A stretch of DNA of 64,000 nt from CAVQGZ01 sp942491665 (GCA_942491665.1 CALOBR010000007.1:124001-188000); one strand, 5' to 3'; numbered from the stretch's first letter, positions 44,553 through 54,508 are shown. The notes: a model not told the origin generated them from the letters alone. Translations and numbers: made by a program.

Positions 44553-45812
44553 ATGAGGGCTGTGCTGGCCGACATCTCCACCCCGCGGTACCTGATGACC
44601 GCTGCCGCCCAGAAGATCCCGCAGGGCCGCGGACGCAACGCCGGATGGGGACCGGGCGGCATGCTCAGCCTCGCCGACGTACCCGAACCCAGGCTTCCCA
44701 GCGCACCCGGGTGGGTGCGGGTGCGGCCCGAGCTGTCGGGTGTCTGCGGTTCTGACGTCGCCCTCGCGCACGCCAAGTCGTCGTTCAAGCTCACGGCCTA
44801 CTTCCGTGCCGACAAGCAGGTGCTGGGACACGAGATCGTGGGGGTGGTCGACAGGGTGGGGCTCGGGGTCACGGCGGTGGCCGAGGGCGACCGCGTGGCC
44901 GTCAACCCCGTCTTCTCGTGCCTGCAGCGGGGCTTCGACCCGCCGTGCCGGGCCTGCGCGGACGGGCACCCGGGCGTCTGCGAGCGGTTCGACCTACCCG
45001 GTGACGTCTCGTGTGCCGCACCGTCGCTGGGCTTCGACCTGAACGTCGGTGGGGGCTGGGGAGAAGAGGTGGTGGCCCACGAGTCGCAGCTGTACCCGGT
45101 GGGGTCGATGGCCTCGCGGCGGGCCGTTCTCGCCGAGCCGGCGTCGATCGTGACCCACGCTGCGCTGCGGTGGCAGCGCAGCGGCGACCGGGTGGTGGTG
45201 ATCGGGCCCGGCTCGATCGGCCTGCTGATGACCGCCTCGTTGCGCATGCTTCACCCCGACCTCGACATCATCGTGCTGAGCCCGGACGACTTCGGCACCG
45301 AGCAGGCGAGACTCTCCGGCGCCAGCCGCGTGCTGCCCAGCGGGCCGCAGGCCGTCGAGCAGCTGGCCGTGAGTGACGGCGGGCGTGTGCTGCGGCCGCG
45401 CATGACGAAGGTTCCTATCCTCGAGCAGGGGGTCGATGCGGTCTTCGACTGCGTGGGTCTGCCGCAGACCATCGAGCTGGGCCTGCACCTGCTGCGCTCG
45501 ACCGGCACGTTCCTGCTGATCGGCGCAGCCGCCAAGCAGTCGATCGACTGGTCGCTGGTGTGGAACCGCCGTCTGACCGTAGCCGGCACGTACAACTTCG
45601 GGCCGGAGCCGTCGCTCGGTGGACGGCACACCTTCGACCAGGTCGTGGAGTGGCTTGGCGAGGAGTCCTACCGCGTCGACCACCTGGTGACGCACACGTT
45701 CGACCTCGACGCGTGGACAACCGCTCTGGCCACGGCGTCTGCCGGGCCGCGAGCCGGCGCGGTGAAGGTGACCCTGCGTCCGAACCCGCAGGTTCCGCTG
45801 GTCGACGCGTGA
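44553..45812 (+). CDS. Zinc-binding medium-chain alcohol dehydrogenase
   Basis: The 419-residue protein begins one base after the SDR stop. The catalytic zinc site is VCGSDVA with Cys, then GHEIVG with His and Glu. A cysteine-rich loop (FSCLQRGFDPPCRACADG, then GVC) replaces the usual structural-zinc spacing. The NAD-binding loop is VVIGPGSIGLLM. A ~40-residue N-terminal extension precedes the catalytic domain. It should oxidise an alcohol to a carbonyl and completes the FMO/SDR/ADH operon. Confidence 0.9.
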   Translation: MRAVLADISTPRYLMTAAAQKIPQGRGRNAGWGPGGMLSLADVPEPRLPSAPGWVRVRPELSGVCGSDVALAHAKSSFKLTAYFRADKQVLGHEIVGVVDRVGLGVTAVAEGDRVAVNPVFSCLQRGFDPPCRACADGHPGVCERFDLPGDVSCAAPSLGFDLNVGGGWGEEVVAHESQLYPVGSMASRRAVLAEPASIVTHAALRWQRSGDRVVVIGPGSIGLLMTASLRMLHPDLDIIVLSPDDFGTEQARLSGASRVLPSGPQAVEQLAVSDGGRVLRPRMTKVPILEQGVDAVFDCVGLPQTIELGLHLLRSTGTFLLIGAAAKQSIDWSLVWNRRLTVAGTYNFGPEPSLGGRHTFDQVVEWLGEESYRVDHLVTHTFDLDAWTTALATASAGPRAGAVKVTLRPNPQVPLVDA

Positions 45813-45877
45813 GGCGCCAGGCGTTGCCGGCCACACGTCGGGAGTCCGCGATGCCCCTCATCTCCTAGTCTGCGACC

Positions 45878-47245
45878 GTGGCCATGCCCGACCTGACGCG
45901 CGCCGAACGAGAGGCCTACGGACGCCTGGAACGCCAGCGGCGATCCCGCTCGTCACTGGGCGAGCTGGTGCTGGCTCCCACGAAAGACCGGGTGGGTGCT
46001 GTGTTCGCCCAGGAGACCGACCGCGTGCAGTCGCTCCTGCCGCTGCGCCACGAGCGGATGTCGTCCTCGCCGCACGCGTTCTTTCGGGGCACGGCGGTCA
46101 TCATGGCGGCCGACCTGGCCGCCTCACCGTCCACGAAGCTGCATGCGCAGGTTTGCGGAGACGCCCACGCCGCCAACTTCGGCGTCTTCGGCTCGCCGGA
46201 GCGACGACTCGTCTTCGACGTCAACGACTTCGACGAGACCTACCGCGGCCCGTTCGAATGGGACCTCAAGCGGCTCGCAGTGTCGCTTCTGCTGGCCGCC
46301 GCCGAGTCCGGGCTGGGGAACAAGGCGACCAAGGCCGTCGCGACCACGGCCCTCACCTCTTACGTCGAGCACATGGGTGCTTACGCCGACATGCCGACGC
46401 TGCAGGTCTGGTACGCCCGCCTCGACGGACGCACCATCAGCGCCCACCTCGACGAACGCCGAGCGGCCCAGATGCGCGTCCAGGCCGACAAGGCACGCAG
46501 CCGGTCCGCCGCACGCGCGCTGCAGAAGTTCGTCGAGCACGACGACGCCGGCGTCGCCCGCTTTCGCGAACGTCCACCGCGGCTCCAGCGCCTTCCGGAA
46601 CGCGACCTCGTCGAGGCGATGCTCGCTACCTACCTGGACTCGCTGCCACCGGAGTGGGCGCAACTCATGCGCCGCTTCAGCATCCAAGACCTCGCGTTCA
46701 AGGCCGTCGGGGTCGGCAGCGTCGGCACCCGTTGCCTCGTCGCGGTGCTCGACGCCGGCGACCCGGACGACCTCGTTCTCATCCAGCTGAAGGAGGCGAA
46801 CCGCAGCGTTCTTGCCGGGCACGTGCCCGGGCCCGGGCCGCGCAACCAGGGCCGTCGAGTGGTTGTCGGCCAGAAGATGATGCAGGCCGTGGGCGACGTG
46901 CTGCTCGGCTGGACCCGTAGCCCCGCCACCGGGCGCGACTACTACGTGCGCCAGCTCTGGGACATGAAGGGCGACCTCGACATCAGCCAGCTCGGCCGGC
47001 ATGGGCTGACGATGCACGCCTACCTCTGCGGCTGGGCGCTTGCCCGTGCCCATGCGCGCACCGGTGACCCGGTCGCCATCGCGCGCTACCTGGGCGGTGG
47101 CGCCAAGGCGAGCGACGCGGTGCTGACGTTCGCGGAGCAGTACACCGCGGTCGTCCACGACGACTACGCGGCGTTCGTGGCCGCCGTGGGCGACGCCGCC
47201 CCCCTGGACGACAGCAGGGTCGACCTGTCCGGATGGGCCGACTGA
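45878..47245 (+). CDS. DUF2252 domain-containing protein
   Basis: The 455-residue sequence matches DUF2252 throughout: MSSSPHAFFRGTAVIMAADL, VCGDAHAANFGVFGSPERR, FDVNDFDETYRGPFEWDLKR, and later GVGSVGTRCLVAVLDAGD and DYYVRQLWDMKGD. The GDxHxxN and DFD patterns resemble aminoglycoside-kinase-like folds, so phosphotransfer is possible, but no activity is established to my knowledge. The 3' end overlaps the convergent decayed oxidoreductase. Confidence 0.9.
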   Translation: MAMPDLTRAEREAYGRLERQRRSRSSLGELVLAPTKDRVGAVFAQETDRVQSLLPLRHERMSSSPHAFFRGTAVIMAADLAASPSTKLHAQVCGDAHAANFGVFGSPERRLVFDVNDFDETYRGPFEWDLKRLAVSLLLAAAESGLGNKATKAVATTALTSYVEHMGAYADMPTLQVWYARLDGRTISAHLDERRAAQMRVQADKARSRSAARALQKFVEHDDAGVARFRERPPRLQRLPERDLVEAMLATYLDSLPPEWAQLMRRFSIQDLAFKAVGVGSVGTRCLVAVLDAGDPDDLVLIQLKEANRSVLAGHVPGPGPRNQGRRVVVGQKMMQAVGDVLLGWTRSPATGRDYYVRQLWDMKGDLDISQLGRHGLTMHAYLCGWALARAHARTGDPVAIARYLGGGAKASDAVLTFAEQYTAVVHDDYAAFVAAVGDAAPLDDSRVDLSGWAD

Positions 47246-48229
47246 CTGGCCCGACCGTCCCGGGCGAGAGCCCGGGCGCCGTCGACCTCGTCGAGCGGAC
47301 GTACCGACGGGGCGTAGCGCACCTCACCACCCGGTCCGACGCGGGAGCCGTGGAACGGGCAGTCCCACGAACGCTCGGGGTCGTTCCACGCCACAATCCC
47401 GCCCAGGTGGGGGCACGCGGCGCTGGCTGACCGCGTGACATCGTCAACGCGGCTCGTAGCCCTGGGACGTAGCCCGGCGCGGTCGGGCGTGCCCTCGCCC
47501 TCGGTCGGTGTCGATCATGCGGAGAGCACCGATCCGCCCTTGCCGGTCGCGTGGCAGTCCCCGCCGACGAGCAGACGGGCGCTCCCGTCCTCGGTCTGCG
47601 ATGTCCGCAGCGACCGGGTCGGGTTGGTCGCCGAGAGGTCCATGCCGGTCGGCATAGGCGCGCCGTCGGTGAGTGTGCAGGCGAGCAGGGAGGAGCGGGC
47701 AGGCGTGGCCGCGGCGAACAGCAGCGTGCGCAGCGGGAACGGCATGAGTGTGGCCAGCCCGGGATCGCTGAGCGCCTCGAGGAGCCTGCGCCCTTCGCTC
47801 GGTCGCGTACGTCCAGGCATCGCGCCGTTGCGTCAACACCGAGGAGCTGGCGCCGAGCTCGGCGACGAGGTCGAGGCCCGCCTGTTTCGCCTCGACATAG
47901 TCCCGCAGCGTCTGGGTGCCGTGCTCGGAGCGGATGCGGTGGCCGAGCGTGCCGTGCCGGGCCGACCCCTTCGCCGTCGTTCGGCCGCTGCTGCCGGTGC
48001 CGATGGGGTTGCGCTCGACGAGGACGACATCGACACCTCGCTCGGCCAGCAGGGTGGCAGTCGTCAGACCGGTGATGCCGGGGCCGACGACCACGACGTC
48101 CGCGGACTCGGGCATGTCGACTGGCGTGGCAGGAGGGGAGTCCGGAGTGCGGCAGGACACGGAGGGAGTCGTCGGCTCCAGGCCAAGCCCGCCCAACAGC
48201 GCTTCGGAACCCGACCAAGTCGAGGTCAT
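47164..48229 (-). pseudogene. FAD-dependent oxidoreductase with Rieske domain, decayed
   Basis: From ATG 48229 one frame gives ADVVVVGPGITGLTTATLLA, the FAD loop of DAO-type oxidoreductases, then GSSGRTTAKGSARHG. Near 47830 the sensible frame moves to EGRRLLEALSDPGLATL and TGMDLSATNPTRSLR, LLVGGDCHATGK. The normal middle ~150 residues are missing between PFPLR and LLFAAATPA. A third frame supplies the Rieske iron-sulfur end, with CPHLGG and CPFHGSRVGPGGEV, finishing at 47164. Internal deletion plus at least two frameshifts make the gene non-functional. Confidence 0.75.
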
Positions 48230-48457
48230 GATCGCTCTCGCGGTACGTCGGCGAGCGGCGATGTGGGGCACCGTCCGACGGTCGAGACGGCGTGCAACGA
48301 GGTTGGCAGGAGAGCCGTGACCGGTGAGCGGTGGCTGTTCAGTCCGAGCAGTCCACGGCGATGGCGAGGGCAGCGCACATCTGGCGCATTCGATCGTCGG
48401 CGTCACTCCTGGGCGTACCACCGCACCGAACGGGCGCGATCGTCTTGGGAGGCCGCG

Positions 48458-49204
48458 ATGACGGCGAAGAGAAGCGCACCCGAGGCGCCGGCACCGAAGT
48501 CGGGTCGGCAGACGGAGAAGCTGCTCCACGGACCCGACCGATCCTTGGAATGGGTGGCGGGTGACCTAGTCGCCCGCTTCGGTGAGGAAGCCTCGGCGGT
48601 GATGCGGACGGAGATCCTGGAGGAGTACCGGCGCCTGATCCCTGGAATCCCCCACCTGAGGGGCTGGCGGGACGGCCACTCCACCTATCTGGTGTCCACG
48701 CCGCTATCGCTGGCGTTGCACCGGGTGGTGCCCCGGCACGGCGAGACGGTGGAGGACTCCGGTTGGCTGCTGCGCCGGATGATGGAAGCCCAGATGGAGC
48801 GGATTCCCCGACTGCTGCGTCACGGGTACGGCAGGTTCCGGTTCACCCGGCTGGGGAAGTGGTGGGAAGAGGCGGCCGCGCGCAAGTCTCAGGCCCGGGA
48901 GTACCCGGGAGACTGGGTCTACCAGCGTTTCGACGGCGACGGGGAGACCTTCGACTTCGGGGTCGACAACACCGAGTGCGGCAACGTGAAGCACCTCCAC
49001 GCCCAGGACGCCGACGAGCTCTGCCCGTACATCTGCGACCTCGAGTACGTGGTCGCCAAGGGCGTGGGAGTAGCCGTTCACCGGACAAAGGCCGTCGCAT
49101 GGAGCTGCGACCGGTGTGACTTCCGGTTCTCCAAGCATGGTGTGACATCCGTGCCGTGGCCGCCCGAGTTCACCGAGCGGACCTGCGGCGAACCGCAAGC
49201 CTGA
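48458..49204 (+). CDS. L-2-amino-thiazoline-4-carboxylic acid hydrolase-like protein (1)
   Basis: ATG 48458 gives 248 residues; the long frame upstream is non-coding. The C-terminal half has the family pattern: FDFGVDNTECGNVKHL with a conserved Cys, ELCPYICDLEYVVAKGVGV, and the terminal SCDRCDFRF. The N-terminal ~90 residues are helical (TEILEEYRRLIPGIPHL). Enzymes of this family open the thiazoline ring to S-carbamoylcysteine on the route to cysteine; related members have unknown substrates. A second, more diverged paralogue lies 200 bases downstream. Confidence 0.75.
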   Translation: MTAKRSAPEAPAPKSGRQTEKLLHGPDRSLEWVAGDLVARFGEEASAVMRTEILEEYRRLIPGIPHLRGWRDGHSTYLVSTPLSLALHRVVPRHGETVEDSGWLLRRMMEAQMERIPRLLRHGYGRFRFTRLGKWWEEAAARKSQAREYPGDWVYQRFDGDGETFDFGVDNTECGNVKHLHAQDADELCPYICDLEYVVAKGVGVAVHRTKAVAWSCDRCDFRFSKHGVTSVPWPPEFTERTCGEPQA

Positions 49205-49405
49205 CACGTCACCAACAACTCGACAACGGCCTCGGCACCCCGGAGTGATCCGACGGGCCCGACATGAGAGCCCCATGGGCGTAGGCACGCATCCGACGAC
49301 CGGACCTGCGGCGACAGCCCGTTTCCAGCCCTGGGACGTCTGGCCGTTGTGATCGGAGGTCCACGGCAGCACGATGGAACCGTCCCGAACCTGGGGGTGG
49401 AACCT

Positions 49406-50080
49406 ATGCTTGCGATGCCGACACGAGGCGTTCTATTGCGCCTAGGACGCTCGGCCGTGCACTCGACGGCAAAGGCCAGCGGACGGGACGACCCTGAGCT
49501 ACCCGTGGCCACAGAGCGGGTGTTCGATCGGATGGCGGCCGACGCCGAGTGGCCCGACCAGGTCGCGAACCAGATCTACCTGGTCGAAGTGGTGCTGCCC
49601 GTGGCGGCCTTCTACACCGCCTTGCGCGAGCAGGGCTTGGAGCAGCCCGACGCGATCCGCACCGTCCACCGTGCGTTCCTGGCCACCGGAGACGCCCAGC
49701 GCCGCATGTTCGTCCTCCTGATGCGCACTCGGCTGGGCGCCGGCCTGTTCCTGCGCACCCTGCGGCCCAACTGGCTCGGCCTCACCCCAACGCCGGCCAA
49801 CCAGTGGACGGTCGCCCGACCGGAGCCCGGCACCGTGCAGATCGAGGTGTCCCGCTGCTACCGGCTCGACGCGTTCCGGCAACTCGGCACCCCCGAGGTC
49901 GCCTTCATCGCCTGCCACTTCGAGGGCTACGTCATGGACGTCTCGCCCTTCATTCGGGTGACCTGGCAGGGCATGGCCACCGGGGCCGAACGCTGCCACC
50001 ACTGCTTCGAGCTCCTCGACCAAGACCACCGTCAGCCAGTCAACTCCGACCGGTATCTGCGACAGCCGGTCGCCTTCTAG
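49406..50080 (+). CDS. L-2-amino-thiazoline-4-carboxylic acid hydrolase-like protein (2)
   Basis: The start was taken at ATG 49406 (ATG 49415 also possible). The 224-residue protein shares the family plan with its neighbour: an N-terminal helical part with VEVVLPVAAFYTALREQGLE, then VSRCYRLDAFRQLGTPEV, FIACHFEGYVMDV, and a closing GAERCHHCFELL. The expected D-x-D/Cys positions are partly substituted (CHFEG in place of C..D), so the substrate may differ from ATC. Identity to the first copy is low, so this is an old duplication or separate acquisition. Confidence in the family is moderate. Confidence 0.68.
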   Translation: MLAMPTRGVLLRLGRSAVHSTAKASGRDDPELPVATERVFDRMAADAEWPDQVANQIYLVEVVLPVAAFYTALREQGLEQPDAIRTVHRAFLATGDAQRRMFVLLMRTRLGAGLFLRTLRPNWLGLTPTPANQWTVARPEPGTVQIEVSRCYRLDAFRQLGTPEVAFIACHFEGYVMDVSPFIRVTWQGMATGAERCHHCFELLDQDHRQPVNSDRYLRQPVAF

Positions 50081-50302
50081 CTCGCCCAAGCCGCCGCAGC
50101 GACAACGACCGACTTCACCGACGATGCGTGCGCTTCTCGGCAGCGGCGGATGTGACGCAGGTTCGTCTAGCGGTCACTCGAGTTGCGCGGCAACGCTCGC
50201 TCGTGCCGAGTTGAGGCGTTCAGACATGGGTCCCGGAGGTGCGTCAGAGCGGGTGAATCCGGGGTGCGGGGGCAGGTTGTGACGAGTCCGCGAAGGATCT
50301 GG

Positions 50303-51211
50303 TCAGTGGGCTGGCGCCGCGAGGCGTTCGAGGAGGATGGCCGCGTGATCGATGGTTGGGAGAGCGGCGATTTCGTCGGCGATCTCTTCTGCGCGGTCTC
50401 GGTACTCGCGGTGGTCGAGTAGCCATTGGATGGATTGCCGTATCGCCTCGGTTGATCGCTCGTCGTCGCCCAGGGCGAGTCCGGCGCCGAGCCTCACCAG
50501 TTGGGCTGCGTTGAACCGGTTGTCGGGTGGGAAGAGCGGCAGGCTCAACACGGGCAGTCCACGTCGGAGGGCCCCGGTGAGGGAGCCGTAGCCGCCGTGG
50601 GCCACCACGAGGTCGGCGTTGTCGAGGATGAGGCCCTGGGAGAGGAACGGCACCGTTCGTACGTCGTGCGGCACGTCGAGGTCGGTAGCAGACGTTCGAA
50701 TCCGGGGTCCGCAGGTATGCCCATCTCGTGTCGGAACCAGGTCAGCTCGCCCCCGGCGACTTGCTGTGTCATCCCGGACAGGGCCGGAGCGAAGTCGAAG
50801 GTTGCCAGGGGCGTGTCGAGCAGTTCGGCAACCGCCAACGCGTCCTGGCCTGCCGTGTCCCGCAAGAACACATCCGGTCGCCACTGCTCTGCCAGCGAGC
50901 GGATGAACGGACCAGCTGCGGCGGCGCGCAGGAAGAAGCTTCGCAGCATCGCTGCGCCGTCAGACTCTGGCTCCGGCAGGCGGTCGAGCAGCGACGTCGA
51001 CTGGCTCCACGATGTCGGTCTGAAAGCCGAGTCCGGTCGTGAAGTCCGCGGGGGCGATGGCTCCGGAGCCGCGGGAGTTCCCAGCCATCAGTCGGGCGCG
51101 TGAACTCACCACGTAGCGAACCTCATGTCCTCGGCGACGCGCGGCCGCAGCGATCGGAGCCGAGGGCCGGATGTGACCGAAACCCGACGTAATGGCTACG
51201 AGAACACGCAC
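50303..51211 (-). pseudogene. MGT/GT1-type glycosyltransferase, decayed
   Basis: A GTG at 51211 starts VRVLVAITSGFGHIRPSAPI, the acceptor-domain opening of macrolide-type glycosyltransferases. A second frame (about 50690-50949) gives WRPDVFLRDTAGQDALAVAE. The third frame gives the donor domain DNADLVVAHGGYGSLTGAL, PLFPPDNRFNAAQLVRLGAG. There are frameshifts near 50965 and 50690. About 100 residues that normally lie between the two domains are absent. The gene has therefore lost both frame and sequence and should be inactive. Confidence 0.78.
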
Positions 51212-51459
51212 GCGACTAGCTATACCCCACCACCGCATCGTCCGGCCGTCTGCGCGCGCGCGTGAGCCCACCCCTACGACACCTCAGCGCTCGTGGCGCT
51301 TGGAGGACATGCCGAGCCGCTCAACGCGGCAGATGACCTCCCGACTATGCAGCGAAGTGACACGGCCGCGCTAGCGGGACGCTACGCGGCGAAGTGGGTC
51401 TGGTTGCTGGTCAGTGGTCGCTGGGGTTGCGTGGCAGTTCCTTCCGCCGATGAGCCCGG

Positions 51460-51675
51460 TCAGCTCTCCTGGGTAGGCCGAAGCGTGGAGATTCCTAGGA
51501 CGGAGTACAGCGGGCAGTAGCCAGTGACTGCGGTGACGGCGGCTACGGTTCCGATCCCGTAGAGCGCGACGCCTGCCGGGCTCAGTACTCCTCCTATTGC
51601 TGTGCCGGCGCCGAGTGCGGTCACGGCGATACCGCCGCGAACGGCGCGGTCCAGGTTGCTCTCGTTAACGGTCAT
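51460..51675 (-). CDS. DUF2892 (YgaP-like) membrane protein
   Basis: ATG 51675 follows GGGAGTGACC and gives a 71-residue protein, MTVNESNLDRAVRGGIAVTA, with two membrane helices and the family end TGYCPLYSVLGIST, which contains the conserved Cys-Pro. An in-frame ATG at 51720 would add 15 residues. YgaP-like proteins belong to sulfur-handling modules, often with rhodanese domains and a CsoR/CstR repressor. A CsoR-like operator lies 56 bases upstream, which supports that link, although no rhodanese gene is present. Confidence 0.85.
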   Translation of the reverse strand: MTVNESNLDRAVRGGIAVTALGAGTAIGGVLSPAGVALYGIGTVAAVTAVTGYCPLYSVLGISTLRPTQES

Positions 51676-51730
51676 GGTCACTCCCAGGGATGGGTTGGTG
51701 GTGTCGTTCGTGTCGGCCATCCCAACGTAG

Positions 51731-51746
51731 ATACCCCCCGGGGTAT
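51731..51746. promoter_or_regulatory. CsoR/CstR-like operator upstream of DUF2892 gene
   Basis: ATACCCC-CC-GGGGTAT has 7-base inverted arms around two bases. It resembles the GC-tract boxes flanked by ATA/TAT that CsoR/CstR/RcnR-type repressors bind. No repressor gene was found within the window. Confidence 0.55.
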
Positions 51747-52168
51747 GCCCGGATATGCCGTGCGCCCGGTCACACGAGCTAGGCCGTTCCCCTGAGGAAG
51801 CGAGGTGGGCAGGCACGGGGACGGGCTGACAGGGGCGGCGGCGGGGGGTCTAGCCTCTCCGTGGCCACGACCGACACCGAGGCGGATGGCACAGCGGGGG
51901 CTGCGGTCATCGGTGGGTGATGCCGTCCAGCCTCGGCGTGGTGCTCTCATCGCGGTGGGTGGCGTCGGCGCGCACGTGCTGCTCGGAGATCACTGGGGCC
52001 GTTCCTCATGACCTGAGCCAGTTCCACGGCTTCCCCGCGCCCAGGCCCGTCCTTGCCCGTGGGCTCTGTGCTGATCTGCCCGGGCTTCGTTTCTGGTCGC
52101 TCGGTGAGGGCCGGCTCGAGGTCGGTGCAGAATATTTCGGGCGTTCTGGCGTTCCTGTTGGTGTGACC
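51747..52168. other. Gap without a supported gene
   Basis: Open frames here overlap in several phases without recognisable protein character. It probably contains the promoter of the flavin oxidoreductase at 52169 and that of the DUF2892 gene. No hairpin or repeat of note was seen. Confidence 0.4.
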
Positions 52169-53443
52169 ATGTCGAAGCCACAGGCCCTGTCCGGAGTCCT
52201 CGTTGTCGGGGGCGGGTACGCCGGTCTGCACGCCGTTCGTGCCGCTGAGCGGGAAGGTGTCGGCGTGACACTCCTCGACGCGTCGCCTGAGCACTCCTTC
52301 GCGACGCGGCTGGCGGCCGTTGCCGGCGGAACCGCGCCTGAGTCCGACGCATCCATCCCGCTGGAGGAGTTGGCCGGCGCGGTGCTGGTCGGTCGGGTGT
52401 CCGCGGTCGGTGACGGCTGGATCCGGTTGGACGATGGCCGGGTCGTCGAGGCTGACGCGGTCGTGGTGACCACCGGTGCTGGGACGTCGCGGCCACCGAT
52501 TCCCGGGCTCGATCTGGCCGCCACGATGCGCACTGCCGCGGACGCCCGCTCTCTACGGGGGAGGATCGCCGAGGCCGACGTGGTGGTGGTGGTGGGTGGC
52601 GGCGCCAGCGGTGTGCAGCTGGCCGCCGCAACGGCTCAGGCCCACCCGGCCACGACCGTTCACCTGGTCGAGGCGGGGGCCTCGTTGCTGGCGGGGATGG
52701 GGCCGACGCTGGGTCGCAACGCGGCACGCATCCTCGAGCAGCGCGGGGTGCAGGTCCACCTGCAGACCGCGGTCGACGAGATCCTCGATGACGGCGTGCA
52801 TACCCCGCAGGGACACATCGCCGGGCTGGTCGTCTGGGTTGGTGGCTTCGCGGCCGACGCATCGTCGCTCGGACTCCCGGTCGACGGCGCGGGCCGCGTG
52901 GTCGTGAACGAGGACCTGTCCGTGCAGTCGATGGAGCGGACCTTCGCTGCCGGGGACATCGCCGCCCACAGCAACGGCGAGGGCACGCCGCTGCCGATGT
53001 CGGCACAGGTCGCTGTGCGGGCCGGTACCGCGGCGGGCCGCAACGCCGCCCGTCGCAGCATCGGTGCGGCGACCCGCCCGGTACAGCTTGGCCAGCTCGG
53101 GTGGGTGATGGATCTCGGTGGCGGTCGTGGCTTGGCAGAGCTCGGCCCGCTCCCGGGCCCGACGCTGGACGTCGGTGGCCGTCGACTGGGGCTGGGTCCG
53201 TTCCCGCTCGCGACTCCGCTGCTGGACCTGGTACCGCCGCTCCTGCACGACGGGATCGACGCCAAGAACGTGCTCGAGATCGCCGGGCTGGGCGCGCTGC
53301 TGCCCTGGAATCCGCGCTTCGCCGCCTGGCCGGCAATCCCGGTTGGCTGGGCTGCGCGCGCCATGGCCGGTGCATCGGGCATCGCACGCTCCAGCCCCAT
53401 CGGTTCCGACGCGGCATCCACCGAAACGGCCCGCCCGGCTTGA
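52169..53443 (+). CDS. NAD(P)/FAD-dependent oxidoreductase (NDH-2/FSP1-like)
   Basis: ATG 52169 gives 424 residues. The FAD loop GVLVVGGGYAGLHAV, the NAD loop VVVVGGGASGVQLAA and the closing FAD site ERTFAAGDIAAHS follow the type II NADH dehydrogenase/AIF plan. The C-terminal third (PLPGPTLDVGGRRLGLGPFP) is Pro/Gly-rich without a clear membrane anchor. It should oxidise NAD(P)H and pass electrons to quinone or another acceptor. No co-directional partner is seen. Confidence 0.87.
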   Translation: MSKPQALSGVLVVGGGYAGLHAVRAAEREGVGVTLLDASPEHSFATRLAAVAGGTAPESDASIPLEELAGAVLVGRVSAVGDGWIRLDDGRVVEADAVVVTTGAGTSRPPIPGLDLAATMRTAADARSLRGRIAEADVVVVVGGGASGVQLAAATAQAHPATTVHLVEAGASLLAGMGPTLGRNAARILEQRGVQVHLQTAVDEILDDGVHTPQGHIAGLVVWVGGFAADASSLGLPVDGAGRVVVNEDLSVQSMERTFAAGDIAAHSNGEGTPLPMSAQVAVRAGTAAGRNAARRSIGAATRPVQLGQLGWVMDLGGGRGLAELGPLPGPTLDVGGRRLGLGPFPLATPLLDLVPPLLHDGIDAKNVLEIAGLGALLPWNPRFAAWPAIPVGWAARAMAGASGIARSSPIGSDAASTETARPA

Positions 53444-53878
53444 GCCAGGCCACGCGTCTGGTGATCGTTCGGAACCCGCTGCGCCTCGGGGACGCCCGCC
53501 GACTCGCCGGCGGGCAGGTGCACAAAGCCATCGTCGCGTGCACCATGACAACCACCTCTGAGCTGACCGCGGTGATGCGCGACGCCGGCCACCACAGCGT
53601 CCGCGTCAACGACCAACCACGGTCCTCGCGAATCGTGAGCATCGGCAACGACCACCCCAACCCCGACATCGGCCAACCCGGTGTCCGGACCGCCGGATAG
53701 CCGCGTCTCTATGGGCGACTTGACGACGCGGCACAGTATGCGGAAGGCAGCGACGCCAGTGGCGTCTGCTCGGCGTGACCGCGTCCACTAGCGGCGAAAG
53801 GGCGCACAGTGGGCATCCGGGGAGCCGATTCCGGGAATGGTGCCGTTTGCTCGTTGGTGCTGCCGGAGCGTGTCCGGT
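53444..53878. other. Gap without a supported gene
   Basis: A plus-strand frame at 53546-53700 (MTTTSELTAVMRDAGHHS) looks faintly protein-like and may be a remnant, but I cannot assign it. The rest, up to the end of the broken cation-transporter gene, shows no coding character. Confidence 0.3.
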
Positions 53879-54477
53879 TCAGCGGTCCCAGGCTGGGTCG
53901 GTGTGAAGTTCGACGTTGACCCATAGCAGCTGCCCGGGCCGCGCGAGCCGTTCGAGAAGATCGCGGCGAACGAGGTCGGCGTCGCCGACGTCCCAGACAC
54001 CCGGCTCGACGACGAAGTCGAGCTCGATGTAGAGCTTGCGTCCGACCTTGCCGATGCGCAGGTCTGGCTCGGGCAGGCCGAACTGCTGGCGTGCGGCGGC
54101 GAGGGCGTCGGTGACGGGCTTGGTGACGCTGTGATCGGGCGCGGCCTCGAGCAGTTCGCGAAAGGATGTACGCATCATCCGCAGCGGCGTGGATCAGCAT
54201 GGCCGTGGCGCTGAGCACGAGCACCGGGTCGATGTAGGGCACGACCGTGTCGGTGTCCAGGCGCGTGAGGACGACGGCGAGCCCGAAGCCGACAGCTAGT
54301 ACGCCGGACAGCACCGCGCCCGCCCTCCACTGTGCCGCCTCGGCGCCCACCAGCTCCGATGTGGTTCCCAGTCGCAGCATGACGAAAGCAGCCCGACGGA
54401 CACAGCCAAGGAGAGCAGCGCGTACGGCAGAGCCGAGCCGACTGCGGCCTCGCTGCCTCCCGACCTGATCGTCAGAA
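53879..54477 (-). pseudogene. Cation diffusion facilitator-type transporter, 3' fragment beyond IS3 element
   Basis: Downstream of the insertion the reading continues with SGGSEAAVGSALPYALLSLA. One base near 54390 then shifts the frame to SELVGAEAAQWRAGAVLSGV and YIDPVLVLSATAML, both typical of CDF transporters. A second shift near 54190 leads to MMRTSFRELLEAAPD and the cytoplasmic ferredoxin-like end GRKLYIELDFVVEPG. Excising the IS with one target copy rejoins this fragment to 55784-56006 in frame. The two further shifts make it dead even without the insertion. Confidence 0.75.
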
Positions 54478-54508
54478 TGTGGTTCCCCCCGAATCGTGGA
54501 GGGCTTCC

